A stretch of DNA of 56,432 nt from Paenibacillus planticolens (GTDB taxonomy: Bacteria > Bacillota > Bacilli > Paenibacillales > NBRC-103111). A program made the translations under genes and the position numbers. The notes beneath the pieces are model-generated. The model was not told the DNA's origin and made no database searches. It saw only the letters and a program-made list of their open reading frames with translations. The stretch's first letter is position 1, and the number at the start of each line of letters is the position of its first letter. Positions 8,640-17,750 of the stretch are shown piece after piece. The stretch covers positions 1-56,432 of the forward strand of contig NZ_WHNZ01000076.1 in assembly GCF_013141725.1 (NCBI RefSeq). Direction: 5' to 3'.

Positions 8640-9656
8640 ATGAAAATCACAAGACATCCCAATAACCCGATTGTCGTTCCGGGAGACTACGAATGGCGCA
8701 AAGTGACAGTGTTCAATCCTGCTGTTATCATCGACAATGACAAATTCTACATGATCGAGCGCACGGCGGGCTCTCTGACCCCGTGTAAAAACTTCTTGGG
8801 CTTGCTGGAGAGCGAGGATGGCGTGAACTTCACTCATGTGAAGGATGAGCCTGTTCTGACGCCCGACGAGCTCGGATTCCCGTACGGAAGCGTACAGGAC
8901 CCGCGTGTGGTTAAAATCGACGGCACCTTCTACATGAACTACGCGCTCCGTCCGTGTGCGATGAATTACTATCCGACCAATCGTGGCGTTCCGGAGAGAT
9001 CCTTCCCGTCGTATCCAGACGGTTGGGGCGAGCAGGAAGTCCATTGGCGGACGCGCTCTTCGATCGTCAAGTCGACCAATCTGATCGACTGGGAATTTGT
9101 GGCGGACACGACTCCACTGGAGATCAATGATCGCGATAACATTTTGTTCCCAGAGAAAATTAACGGCAAGTTCGTCCTGCTGCGTCGTCCGGAGGAATAT
9201 ATCGGGGAAGAATACGGCACGGAAAAGGCGGCAATGTGGATTACGTATTCGGAAGATTTGATTCACTGGGAAGAGCCGAAGCTGCTGGCCAAGGGCGAGA
9301 ATCCGGCTTGGGAATCACGTAAAATCGGAGGCTCCACGCCACCAATCAAAACCGATAAGGGCTGGCTGGTGCTCTACCACGGCGTGGATGACGAGATTGT
9401 ATATCGTATGGGAGCGCTGCTGCTGGATCTGAATAACCCTGAGAAGGTCATTGCCCGTACGAAAAACTTCATCATGGAGCCGGAAACCTACTATGAGAAA
9501 TTCGGCTACCAAATTCCGAACGTTATCTTCCCTACGGGCAATGTCGTGAAGGACGGATTGCTCTACATTTACTACGGCGTGACGGACACGGCTATCGCCT
9601 TGGCCACGGTGCCGCTGGACGAGTTGGTGGATTACATCCTTAACGAGCCTCAATAA
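8640..9656 (+). CDS. GH130 beta-mannoside phosphorylase
   Basis: A 338-residue protein of the five-bladed propeller GH130 family. Visible motifs are FNPAVIIDNDKFYMIERT at the N-terminus, the QDPRVVKIDGTFYMNY segment holding the proton-donor Asp, and GGSTPPIKTDKGWLVLYHG. GH130 enzymes phosphorolyse beta-mannosides (for example Man-beta-1,4-GlcNAc or mannobiose) to mannose 1-phosphate; some subgroups are beta-1,2-mannosidases. There is no signal peptide, and the ribosome site is AGGAGG. With GH38 and GH125 beside it, the most economical role is cleavage of the core Man-beta-1,4-GlcNAc left after alpha-mannose removal. The substrate is an inference. Confidence 0.88.
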   Translation: MKITRHPNNPIVVPGDYEWRKVTVFNPAVIIDNDKFYMIERTAGSLTPCKNFLGLLESEDGVNFTHVKDEPVLTPDELGFPYGSVQDPRVVKIDGTFYMNYALRPCAMNYYPTNRGVPERSFPSYPDGWGEQEVHWRTRSSIVKSTNLIDWEFVADTTPLEINDRDNILFPEKINGKFVLLRRPEEYIGEEYGTEKAAMWITYSEDLIHWEEPKLLAKGENPAWESRKIGGSTPPIKTDKGWLVLYHGVDDEIVYRMGALLLDLNNPEKVIARTKNFIMEPETYYEKFGYQIPNVIFPTGNVVKDGLLYIYYGVTDTAIALATVPLDELVDYILNEPQ

Positions 9657-9670
9657 ATCTGAGTCATGCC

Positions 9671-9711
9671 AAAAAGCTTGAGTCCTCATCATCGAGGATT
9701 CAAGCTTTTTT
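9671..9711. terminator. Bidirectional terminator between GH130 and AraC genes
   Basis: AAAAAGCTTGAGTCCTC pairs with GAGGATTCAAGCTTTTTT over a six-base loop. It has A- and T-runs on both sides and serves the converging genes. Confidence 0.9.
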
Positions 9712-9731
9712 GTGCTGGAAGCGGGTGCGGG

Positions 9732-12053
9732 TTATTCCGGCTCCTTCTTGGCAGCGGTGAATAATTTGCGGTATTGTCCCGGCGTATAGCCTGTTTCTTT
9801 TTTGAATTTGCGGATAAAGTTCGGAGCGTCCAGATAGCCGACCTGTTCGATGATTTCCTTCAACGGAGCGGTGGTATTGACAAGCAGCCGAGTGACTTGG
9901 TCCATTCTTCTCTGCCAGATATACTGGGTAAAGTTATGGCCCACTTTCTCTTTGAAGCTGCGGCTCAGGTAGGAAATCGATACGGAATATTTCAAAGCGA
10001 CATGCTCCAGACTGAGCGTGTAGTCGGCGAACTTCTGATCGACATAGGCGACGATATCTTCAATTAAGGAAGGCTGATCGGTTTCCGTGTTGCGTTCGAC
10101 CTGCTGGCAGATGCTGACCGCCAAGGAGGTTGACCGGACTTCAAGCTCCTCCAGCGTTTCGAAGACAGAGAAGTTCTGTATGCCGGCGAATACTTCGCTG
10201 ACCCCCAGTTCATGAGCTGTCCGCAGCAGAGAGTTCAATAGATCGAAGCAGATGCAGCGCAGTAAGGGGGCGGGTACGGCGGCCTCCTTGATCTCGGCGA
10301 TCAGATCGGCAATAACCTGAGTGGCTACCGTTTCGTTGCCCTGCTTCAAGCTTTGCTCCAGCTTGAGCATGAGCTTCTTCGGAATCCAGTAAGCTTCCGT
10401 CGGCGACGCAATCATATCCTGCAATTGCTCGAAGTAGGTCACCCGCCCGTTAGACCCCAGAATGCGGTTGTCTATGGCCGTAGCTGCCTCGATAAATGAT
10501 TGGTTGATGCTGGCGAGGTCCGGATAGGGCATCCCGACTCCGAGATAAGGCACAATCGGAGCATGGCCGATGATCATGTCTTTGATCGCTTCGACGACCT
10601 TCTCAATCCGCGTCCGAACCGGCTCCTGAGCTTGGGCAGGGATGGAGACGAGGAGAGCCAGTTGGTCCTTCGTCGAAAATTCTACGCCGTACACGCGGGC
10701 TTGCAGATCCGGAAACTCAAGCTCGCTCAGCATCTCCTGCAGACGCTGCCGAATGTTCGAGGACTCCTCGCCTTCGAGATTGTCGTCCCACGCTAGAATC
10801 AGGGATACGTATAATCCTTGTCCATGCGGGTGTTCCAGCCCTGCGCCAGCTACCATGCGCTCGATTTCCGGATCATCCGGCTTGCCGTGCTTGAACAGCA
10901 GCAGGAGACACTGATTGCGGACGAATGGCTCCTGGGTGTCGATGCGGGCGCTGTAATCATGAATCGTTTGCTTAATCCAGTCCCATTCGTTCCGGGTCGT
11001 ATCGTAATCGGGGCTCTTCCGCTTGGTGAACTCGATCAAATCCCGAATCGGGTGATATTGCCGCTTAGCTAATAGGATGGCTACTATGATACCAAATAAG
11101 ACCGTAATAAAGAATACGAGTAGGAACAATGTCTGGATATGTACTACTTTGCTAAAGAATTGATAACTTGGAATGGCGGCTACATAGTTCCAGTTGTTCT
11201 CTGTCGACCTTACCGAAACTACGGAGTGCTGGACGCCGTCGAGCTTCATGCTGTGTATGCCAGGCTCCAGAGAGGACAAGGATTCCAATACCTGCTGTGG
11301 AAGTGCGTTCCCATGGTTATTGGAGGTAAGCAGCTGTCCGTCCTGGGTGAAAATGTAGCTGTTTCCGGAGAAGTTGCTGAGCATGGAGTCCATCACGCCG
11401 GTCAGTTTCGTCTCATCCACGAGATAAACGACAGTGGCCGTGGGGTAGAGATCGTTCGGCTTGATCGGGAAAAGGAGCGTCAGCATGGAATCTTTTCGCG
11501 AGTTAACGTTTACATTCTCGGCCGGGCGGATCATCGGCTGTTTAATCTCGTTCAGATCGCGATATATTTGTTCGCTGTTCCAGTTGCCGTATTGGTAAAA
11601 ATTGCCGAAAGCTATATGCACATTCGTTAATCCGCGATACGAGTAAATATTTTCATCCTGATGGAAGTACAGAAACAAGTCTTCAAGAATGCTGCTGTTT
11701 GCCTTGTAATTGCCCAAGGCGTCGATCGCTTCCATCTCATAGTACGGACGATGCACCATGTAGGAGCTGAGCTGCTTGTCGTATGCGATACGGCTCGTAA
11801 TTTGCTGCAGCTCGTTCATTCGTTCGTCTATCGTTGATTTAACTTGACTCAGCTGGTTGACGTTGGTCTGTTCGATCTCTCTGCGCAAATCGTTGATTGC
11901 GTTTTCATAGATGATTACTGTAACTCCTGTTAAGGGAACGAGGAACATCAAGATGTAGGATAACACATATTTAAGAAGCAGCTTCGATTTGAAGCTGTTC
12001 CAAGACATTCGGAAGCTGGACACGACGGACGACTTGAAGGATGATTTTGACAT
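9732..12053 (-). CDS. AraC-type regulator fused to a membrane sensor domain
   Basis: A 773-residue one-protein receptor. Residues ~25-52 form a transmembrane helix; ~55-305 form an extracytoplasmic domain of the dCACHE type, judging by position and length; a second helix lies at ~308-336; and the C-terminal ~100 residues carry two AraC helix-turn-helix motifs (LEHVALKYSVSISYLSRSFKEK and IIEQVGYLDAPNFIRKFKK). There is no kinase domain, so sensing and DNA binding are on one chain. It converges on the mannoside permease/GH130 operon and is the likely local activator of the mannosidase block. The inducer is unknown. Confidence 0.88.
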   Translation of the reverse strand: MSKSSFKSSVVSSFRMSWNSFKSKLLLKYVLSYILMFLVPLTGVTVIIYENAINDLRREIEQTNVNQLSQVKSTIDERMNELQQITSRIAYDKQLSSYMVHRPYYEMEAIDALGNYKANSSILEDLFLYFHQDENIYSYRGLTNVHIAFGNFYQYGNWNSEQIYRDLNEIKQPMIRPAENVNVNSRKDSMLTLLFPIKPNDLYPTATVVYLVDETKLTGVMDSMLSNFSGNSYIFTQDGQLLTSNNHGNALPQQVLESLSSLEPGIHSMKLDGVQHSVVSVRSTENNWNYVAAIPSYQFFSKVVHIQTLFLLVFFITVLFGIIVAILLAKRQYHPIRDLIEFTKRKSPDYDTTRNEWDWIKQTIHDYSARIDTQEPFVRNQCLLLLFKHGKPDDPEIERMVAGAGLEHPHGQGLYVSLILAWDDNLEGEESSNIRQRLQEMLSELEFPDLQARVYGVEFSTKDQLALLVSIPAQAQEPVRTRIEKVVEAIKDMIIGHAPIVPYLGVGMPYPDLASINQSFIEAATAIDNRILGSNGRVTYFEQLQDMIASPTEAYWIPKKLMLKLEQSLKQGNETVATQVIADLIAEIKEAAVPAPLLRCICFDLLNSLLRTAHELGVSEVFAGIQNFSVFETLEELEVRSTSLAVSICQQVERNTETDQPSLIEDIVAYVDQKFADYTLSLEHVALKYSVSISYLSRSFKEKVGHNFTQYIWQRRMDQVTRLLVNTTAPLKEIIEQVGYLDAPNFIRKFKKETGYTPGQYRKLFTAAKKEPE

Positions 12054-12252
12054 GAAGGCGCTCTCTCTCCCGCATTCTAGGTGTAAATGAACAAACGAAA
12101 TGTATCTACAGTGTGCGTCTCCTCATTATGGATGAAAAATGATTTCATGTAAAGGAAGCGGGAGAAGGTTGGCATTAGGGATAAAATGCATATTTCTAAC
12201 TTATATATAATAATGACTAGTGTTTTTAGAATTTTAAAAGAGGGGGTAAAAC

Positions 12253-13161
12253 ATGAAATTCTCTTATCCTGTGTATCCCTTCCTTGGTTATCAAACCAAG
12301 ATTGTACAGGAGCCAATAGCATTTCCACCACAGCACCAGGATCATGTCCCTGGTCTGGAGTACCTCATGGTTCCTCGTCCTATTTTTGATTACCCTGGAT
12401 ATGTCGGCAGCTGCAAGCTGAAAGGAAAGGTTGCAATTATTACTGGAGGCGATAGCGGATTCGGACGTGCAATTGCAGCGGCTTATGCTAAAGAAGGAGC
12501 CGATCTAGTTATTGTATATCTCAATGAACATATTGATGCAGAAGAAACCAAAAAGTATGTTGAGCAGCTCGGCGCTCGCTGCCTGCTTCTGGCCCGGGAT
12601 CTTCGCGATCCAGCCAGTTCGCCAGATATAATAGCTGAAACGCTCAGTCATTATCATAGACTGGACATCTTAATCAATAATGCTGCCGTTCAACCTTTTA
12701 CAAGCAGTATACTGGATATTTCAAATGAACAGCTTGAAAACACTTTTCGAACCAATATATTCCCCTTGTTTTATTTGACTAAAGCGGCTCTACCTTATTT
12801 GGATAAAGGCAGCGCCATCATCAATACGACTTCGAGGGTCGCCTATGAAGGAGACAAGGATGTCATTGATTACTCCGCAACGAAAGGTGCAATAGTAAGT
12901 TTTACTCGCAGTATGGCACTTTCTTTGGCTGACAAATGGATCAGGGTCAATGCGGTCGCTCCGGGTCCGTCATGGACGCCGCTAAATGTCAGTACCTACT
13001 CCAAGGAACATGTAGCTACTCTGGGTACTGACAGCCCGTTTGGCCGTGCAGCACAACCTTTCGAGGTAGCACCGGCCTTCGTATACCTTGCAGCTAATGA
13101 ATCCATGTACGTCACAGGTCAAGTGATTCATGTAAATGGAGGTTTGATCCGGTACTCATGA
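12253..13161 (+). CDS. SDR-family NAD(P)-dependent oxidoreductase
   Basis: A 302-residue short-chain dehydrogenase with the ~50-residue N-terminal extension seen in YhdF/YhxC-like members. The nucleotide-binding motif is TGGDSGFG, followed by LINNAA, the catalytic Ser194 (NTTSR) and Tyr207/Lys211 (YSATK), and a C-terminal YVTGQVIHVNGG. The usual TGGDSGIG has Phe in place of Ile. It is preceded by AGAGGGGG and followed by a terminator, so it is monocistronic. Relatives are often general-stress proteins; the substrate cannot be named. Confidence 0.88.
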   Translation: MKFSYPVYPFLGYQTKIVQEPIAFPPQHQDHVPGLEYLMVPRPIFDYPGYVGSCKLKGKVAIITGGDSGFGRAIAAAYAKEGADLVIVYLNEHIDAEETKKYVEQLGARCLLLARDLRDPASSPDIIAETLSHYHRLDILINNAAVQPFTSSILDISNEQLENTFRTNIFPLFYLTKAALPYLDKGSAIINTTSRVAYEGDKDVIDYSATKGAIVSFTRSMALSLADKWIRVNAVAPGPSWTPLNVSTYSKEHVATLGTDSPFGRAAQPFEVAPAFVYLAANESMYVTGQVIHVNGGLIRYS

Positions 13162-13179
13162 TTTTAGCTATATAGGAAG

Positions 13180-13219
13180 AAAAGACCTACGAGCTTCGCG
13201 CTCGAGGCCTTTTCTTTTT
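13180..13219. terminator. Bidirectional terminator after the SDR gene
   Basis: AAAAGACCT...CGAGC pairs with GCTCGAGGCCTTTT around a TTCGC loop and is followed by a T-run. It may also serve the minus-strand YjcZ-like gene. Confidence 0.85.
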
Positions 13220-13230
13220 GGATCAAGAAA

Positions 13231-13338
13231 TTACCATACAAAAGCTGATGTGATGATGACCAAAAGAATAAAGAGAACTAAGATAGCTGCGCTTGAACGA
13301 CCAAAGCCAATACCTTCACCATAACCTACTGCTCCCAT
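13231..13338 (-). CDS. YjcZ-family sporulation small membrane protein
   Basis: A 35-residue ORF on the minus strand: it begins MGAVGYGEGIGFGRSS, continues as one hydrophobic helix rich in I, L and V, and ends TSAFVW. This arrangement (Gly/Tyr-rich start, single helix, aromatic end) is that of the YjcZ family of small spore-associated membrane proteins in Bacillus and Paenibacillus. A good ribosome site (GGAGGGG) precedes the ATG. The exact role of the family is not known. Confidence 0.85.
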   Translation of the reverse strand: MGAVGYGEGIGFGRSSAAILVLFILLVIITSAFVW

Positions 13339-13460
13339 GTGTACTCATTCCCCTCCGTGGATTTGTAATACAATATAATCATACGTTGGGTTAGTAGCAT
13401 TTGATTGTGCTTATGTAACTATGAGGCATCCGTCATTTAATAGGTAGGCGGCAGCTGCTT

Positions 13461-15179
13461 CTAATTCTGGCTTCGCCGCTTCTCCTGCTTCTCCAAATAG
13501 TTTCGCATCCGGCGCATATTCTCGGGTGCGTCCATAGGATCCGCAGCGATCATTTCAATGATACAAAGCCTCCCGGCACGTTCCTTATCAGCTTGAATTA
13601 TAGCCTGGTCCAGCTCTCCATAGGTCCGGACAGTCAAAGCAAACGCATCGCCTCCGAAAGCCTCGGCCAACTTGGTGTAAGACCAGCGCGGAATTTGGTT
13701 ATATGGCTGATTCTCTGTTTTGACATTTAAATATTTCTCGATCGTATAACCATCGTTGTTCAAGATGAAAATAATGGGCTTGCATTCATAATAAAGCATG
13801 GAACTGATCTCTTGGGCTGTCAACTGCAAGGAGCCGTCACCTGTAAATAACAGCACCCGACGGTTGGGCGCAGCGATGCTGGCACCGTATGCCGAGGGTG
13901 TGGCATAACCGATGGATTCCCAGCCTCCCTGAGCGATATACGTTACATTACGCGGAAGTCTCACCTCAGCCATCCCGTTGTAAAACGTACCGGTCTCGGC
14001 GATCACAATATCCCCTTCTTGCAGCATCTGCTGAAAACGGGGATAATAAACGGCCGCAGTTAGGGGCTCATCGGCACTGCCGGTTATTTGGTCGTACGGG
14101 AATGTCGGTTTTTCCGCCACGCCTTGGCCTTTGTACCCAATCTTCTGCACCGCAAGCAGCATATTGGCTGCGAGCACATTCGGATATTCCGCTTCTGCGA
14201 CCTTGACCATGTCCGGTTGAATATCGACTGTCACCAGTGGGTTCAGCTTCGCGGTGAAGTTCGCAGTGTTATTGTCCGCCGACACCATGCCTATCGCTAT
14301 GACGCAGTCTGCCTGTTCTACCGTGGTTTGGACGTCAGTGCTTCCGAAAGAGCCTTCGTACATCCCGATATAATTCCGATGGGTTTCGTCGAATGCCCCC
14401 TTACCGAACATCATCGTCGCAACAGGTACGTTCATGGCGTCGGCCAAATGCCGAACCGCTGTCTCCAGGCCGAAGCGCATGGTTTTGACATCAACCAGAA
14501 TGACCGGCCGGTGGGCTCGCTCCAACAGCCGGCGGACATGTTCCGTTGCTGCCTGAAGGGTTTTCAGATTGGACGTTGGGCGCGGTGCTGCCGGCTCGCT
14601 CCGGGCCATGATCGGCTTGCTCACTAAATCATTAGCCACAACCAGGTATACCGGCTTTTTCTTTTCTTTCGCCATGCGAATGGCGGCAGGAATTTCAATC
14701 TCGGCGTTTTCCGGCGTCAGCACAGCGGTATAAGCCGTAATCAGCTCATATACTTTATGAAAGAGGTCGAAATTTCCATTCATTAGAGTGTGGTGCATCA
14801 TCTTGTGTTCTTTTTGATCCTTCTCAGGAGGCGCACCTACGATGTGAATCAGTGGAACATGCTCGCTGTTAGCTCCCGCTATCGCATTGCAGGCACTGAG
14901 CTCACCGACCCCGAAAGTCGTAATAAGAGCGGACAGACCTTTGATCCTTGCATAGCCGTCAGCCGCATAACCTGAGTTCAATTCGTTCCTTCCGCTAACA
15001 AACCGGATGCCGTTATACTGCTCCAGCGCATCCAATAGTGTAAAATTATAGTCCCCGGCAACGCCAAAAATTTCGGTAATGCCCTCAAGCTTCAGGCAAT
15101 CAAACAAATACTGGCCAAGCGTTTTTTGCGCTGTTCCAGCTTGCGGGTTGGAGCTGCCCACTGCTGTCATTGTTCCCAT
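13461..15179 (-). CDS. Thiamine-diphosphate alpha-keto acid decarboxylase (indolepyruvate/pyruvate decarboxylase-like)
   Basis: About 572 residues. The family hallmarks are in order: FGVAGDYNFTLLD, the catalytic Glu in GRNELNSGYAADGYAR, the double-His motif MMHHTL, and the ThDP/Mg site GDGSLQLTAQEISSM...NNDGYTIE. Together these place it in the PDC/IPDC/branched-chain ketoacid decarboxylase group, which converts 2-keto acids to aldehydes. An in-frame GTG lies 24 codons upstream without a ribosome site; the ATG at 15179 follows GGGAG at good spacing and matches the usual N-terminus. It is followed on the same strand by no close gene. Whether it serves indole-3-acetate synthesis, fermentation or amino-acid breakdown cannot be decided here. 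Confidence 0.85.
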   Translation of the reverse strand: MGTMTAVGSSNPQAGTAQKTLGQYLFDCLKLEGITEIFGVAGDYNFTLLDALEQYNGIRFVSGRNELNSGYAADGYARIKGLSALITTFGVGELSACNAIAGANSEHVPLIHIVGAPPEKDQKEHKMMHHTLMNGNFDLFHKVYELITAYTAVLTPENAEIEIPAAIRMAKEKKKPVYLVVANDLVSKPIMARSEPAAPRPTSNLKTLQAATEHVRRLLERAHRPVILVDVKTMRFGLETAVRHLADAMNVPVATMMFGKGAFDETHRNYIGMYEGSFGSTDVQTTVEQADCVIAIGMVSADNNTANFTAKLNPLVTVDIQPDMVKVAEAEYPNVLAANMLLAVQKIGYKGQGVAEKPTFPYDQITGSADEPLTAAVYYPRFQQMLQEGDIVIAETGTFYNGMAEVRLPRNVTYIAQGGWESIGYATPSAYGASIAAPNRRVLLFTGDGSLQLTAQEISSMLYYECKPIIFILNNDGYTIEKYLNVKTENQPYNQIPRWSYTKLAEAFGGDAFALTVRTYGELDQAIIQADKERAGRLCIIEMIAADPMDAPENMRRMRNYLEKQEKRRSQN

Positions 15180-15301
15180 CTCTTGCTCACTCCCTGTCCT
15201 TTTAAGTCTGGTCTTGTATAAGATTCCCTTTTTATTGGACTGGTTATTCACTCAGGGACGTTCACTGGAAAATCTCCCTCTAAATGGCTCGAGAGATAAC
15301 C

Positions 15302-15377
15302 TCTGACAAGCTTCTGCAATCAAATTAGAGGGAATTTTCCCCTTATTTTGGTCACAGAAGCATAACTGCACAAAAGG
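15302..15377. repeat. Dispersed repeat R1, copy B
   Basis: Seventy-six bases match the first 76 bases of the window with fewer than about ten differences, including the CTTCTG...CAGAAG hairpin ends and the shared GCATAACTGCACAAAAGG tail. The inner stem is less perfect than in copy A. It lies between the decarboxylase and LysR genes. Confidence 0.8.
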
Positions 15378-15391
15378 ACATCGTAAACGAA

Positions 15392-16258
15392 TTACGTCAA
15401 CCATTGCTGCACATAATTGACGAACCGTTTGGTGGCGGGTGACGCATCTTTCATGGAATGAACGGCAATGCCCAGGAAGCGGTAATGATGATCTTCCAAC
15501 TCCAGCGAATGGACGTTGTGATCTCTTCCCTGAAGAACCAGTTCAGGAAGTATGGAAATGCCCAGCCCGTTCTCCACCATAGCGATAATGGCATAATCGT
15601 CCCCTGACGAGAACTTTATGCGGGGTTTGAGCGACGATTGATCCAAGATGCGTCTGACATCGTAATCCGATCCTTCACGCTGAATGATGAACGACTCTAT
15701 TTCAATTTGCGATAAAGGAAAGAAGGGGAGGTGACTCAAGGGATGCCCCATAGGCAAAATGGCCAACATGCGGTCTTTCTTCAGTGGGACTACATCAAAG
15801 CTTCCCCGGGCGGGAATTGTAATAAACCCGCAATCGACTTCCCCTGCTGCGATCCATTGCTCTATCTCTTCATAGTCGCCTTCCATCAGCTTAAATTCAA
15901 TATTTGGATAGTCATTCTGATACTGCTTCATCATGCCCGGAAGCCAGTGAACAGACACACTGGTAAAGGTGCCAATGCGGATCGTTCCTGTTTCCAAGCC
16001 GTGGATTGAGGTAACAACCTGCTTCAATTGTTCGTTCCAATTGAGGATTTCCCGGATCGGCTTTAACAGCTGCTCGCCGTTCGCCGTTAATTTGACGCCG
16101 GAGCGGCCACGGAGCAAAAGCGTGAATCCAAACTCTGATTCCAGACTGCTAATGGTATGGCTTACGCCCGATTGGGTGAATCCGAGCAGTTCGGCAGCCT
16201 TAGTCAGGCTCCCCACCTCGACGACTTTCATGAAAACCTCGTATTTGGCTATACTCAA
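15392..16258 (-). CDS. LysR-family transcriptional regulator
   Basis: A 288-residue protein with the N-terminal LysR winged helix (GSLTKAAELLGFTQSGVSHTISSLESEFG) and a C-terminal effector-binding domain (GTIRIGTFTSVSVHWLPGMM...ENGLGISILPELVL). The start is TTG at 16258, 7 bases after AAGGGGCGG. It is divergent from the EamA exporter gene with a palindromic operator between them, so the exporter is the probable target and the effector may be its substrate. Confidence 0.9.
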   Translation of the reverse strand: MSIAKYEVFMKVVEVGSLTKAAELLGFTQSGVSHTISSLESEFGFTLLLRGRSGVKLTANGEQLLKPIREILNWNEQLKQVVTSIHGLETGTIRIGTFTSVSVHWLPGMMKQYQNDYPNIEFKLMEGDYEEIEQWIAAGEVDCGFITIPARGSFDVVPLKKDRMLAILPMGHPLSHLPFFPLSQIEIESFIIQREGSDYDVRRILDQSSLKPRIKFSSGDDYAIIAMVENGLGISILPELVLQGRDHNVHSLELEDHHYRFLGIAVHSMKDASPATKRFVNYVQQWLT

Positions 16259-16280
16259 TGAAATCCGCCCCTTCTAATTT

Positions 16281-16299
16281 ACATGAGTAATTCTCATGT
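16281..16299. promoter_or_regulatory. LysR-type palindromic operator
   Basis: ACATGAGTAATTCTCATGT is a dyad with 7-base perfect arms (ACATGAG/CTCATGT) and contains a T-N11-A core (ATGAGTAATTCTCAT). It sits in the 142-base gap between the divergent lysR-type and EamA genes. A TATAAT at 16304-16309 follows on the exporter side. Confidence 0.65.
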
Positions 16300-16400
16300 A
16301 TAGTATAATAAACATTCAGTATTCTTGTATATGGAGGTTTAGTATACTGTGATAATAACGGTTGCCATTTCATCTAAGATAGAAAGCAGGAGGATCGGAA

Positions 16401-17279
16401 TTGAAACGTCAAAAAGCAGAATGGTTGATGATCGCAGTGACATTATGCTGGGGATCCTCGTACCTGTTCATGCAGTATGGACTGAATACCATCGCTGAGT
16501 TTAATTTAATCGCATTGCGTTTCGGGTTGGCTTTTCTTGTCACAGCAGCTCTTTTCTTTAAACATTTACGGAAAACGGATTTGCCTACTATTAAATATGG
16601 AGCTTTACTTGGGTTCCTGTTGTTCTGTATTTTTACATGCATTACCTTTGGCTTGAAAACGACAACGACATCCAATGCCGGTTTTTTGGTCAGTCTAACG
16701 GTCATCTTCGTACCCTTAATTTATGTTTTTGTGTTTAAAAAAAAGCTGCATCCCAGCCTTATCATTGGCATCTGCCTCGCTTTTATCGGGATGGGACTCC
16801 TTACGCTGAACAGCCAATTGCATATATATCCGGGTGATTTCTTATGCATTCTGTCAGCGTTATTCTACGCTGTTTATATCATCATTACCGGAACCGTAGT
16901 TAAAAACTCGGATTCATTAAATCTTGGCATTTTGCAATTAGGTTTTGCAGGTGCATTCGGATTGCTCTTTTCGTTTATTTTTGAAACGCCTTCGCTTCCG
17001 GCCACTTTAAACGGATGGATCTCCATCCTGGTGCTTAGCCTCGTATGCAGCGCCTTTGGCTTTGTCGTTCAACCATTGGCTCAAAAGTATACGACACCCA
17101 CCCGAACGGGCTTAATCTTCGCGCTCGAACCGGTGTTTGCCGCTCTGTTTGGATTCTTGTTCGCCCATGAAATATTGCCCCTAAGAGGCTACATCGGTGC
17201 GGCGCTTGTTCTGCTCGGTGTAGTCGTATCCGATTGGCAAGGGAAGAGGAGGGAGCATGAGCATACGCTTGGTACATAA
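16401..17279 (+). CDS. EamA-family (DMT) membrane transporter
   Basis: A 292-residue protein with about ten hydrophobic segments in two repeats. It has the features of drug/metabolite exporters: EWLMIAVTLCWGSSYLFMQ at the start and EPVFAALFGFLFAHEILPLRGYIGAALVLLGV in the second repeat. It starts at a TTG after AGGAGG. Regulation by the divergent LysR protein is likely. The substrate is unknown; relatives export amino acids or other metabolites. Confidence 0.88.
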   Translation: MKRQKAEWLMIAVTLCWGSSYLFMQYGLNTIAEFNLIALRFGLAFLVTAALFFKHLRKTDLPTIKYGALLGFLLFCIFTCITFGLKTTTTSNAGFLVSLTVIFVPLIYVFVFKKKLHPSLIIGICLAFIGMGLLTLNSQLHIYPGDFLCILSALFYAVYIIITGTVVKNSDSLNLGILQLGFAGAFGLLFSFIFETPSLPATLNGWISILVLSLVCSAFGFVVQPLAQKYTTPTRTGLIFALEPVFAALFGFLFAHEILPLRGYIGAALVLLGVVVSDWQGKRREHEHTLGT

Positions 17280-17375
17280 AAGGCATTTCAACGTGTACAC
17301 AATAACGATAAAATAGGGAGCAATTCATTTAGCGAAGTAATTTGCTAGATGGCTTGTTCTTTTTTTGTTTTGGGG

Positions 17376-17559
17376 AGGGGGAACAATAGGGCGCTATTTT
17401 GCTGGAAACAGCTCTTTTGGCAAAGGAAAGGGAACTAGAGTCCGCTATTTCACCATTCCGAGCAGACAATTAGAACATTGAGGAGAAATAAGCCCCTGCA
17501 GTTCCCCTTGGGCACCCGAGCTTCCACTTTTCGCCGAAATAAGGGAACGGAGTTCCCTT
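17376..17559. repeat. Four-unit palindromic repeat R2, copy 1
   Basis: This 184-base element contains four versions of a ~25-base unit, GGGAACT..AG.gCGCTATTT..CC: two direct (from 17377 and 17431) and two inverted (around 17482-17508 and 17531-17559). Its order and spacing match the copies at 20106 and 42442. The direct and inverted arms could fold into nested hairpins. It has no coding capacity and fills most of the gap 17280-17750; the rest of that gap shows nothing I can name. Confidence 0.8.
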
Positions 17560-17750
17560 CCTCTGTTAGGATGGACGATGGAGACCCGGAAGTTCCACTG
17601 CTGATTGCGATTTCAAGAAACGGTTGGAATCACGATACCCAATTCGCTCCCGACGCATTGTGTCAATCTTGAACTTCGCAGCAAATAGAAGTAGAATTCA
17701 CAGTGTGGGATTTACTTATTATTCCAATTATAGTGAGAGTGAGGTGCAGG

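Noticed and set aside
12225..12248. SigB-type promoter before the SDR gene
   Set aside because: The possible GTTTTT..GGGTAA pair would start transcription at or inside the start codon.
1..15377. R1 copies as insertion-sequence ends
   Set aside because: No transposase lies between or near the copies, and they are in the same orientation about 15 kb apart with ordinary metabolic genes between.
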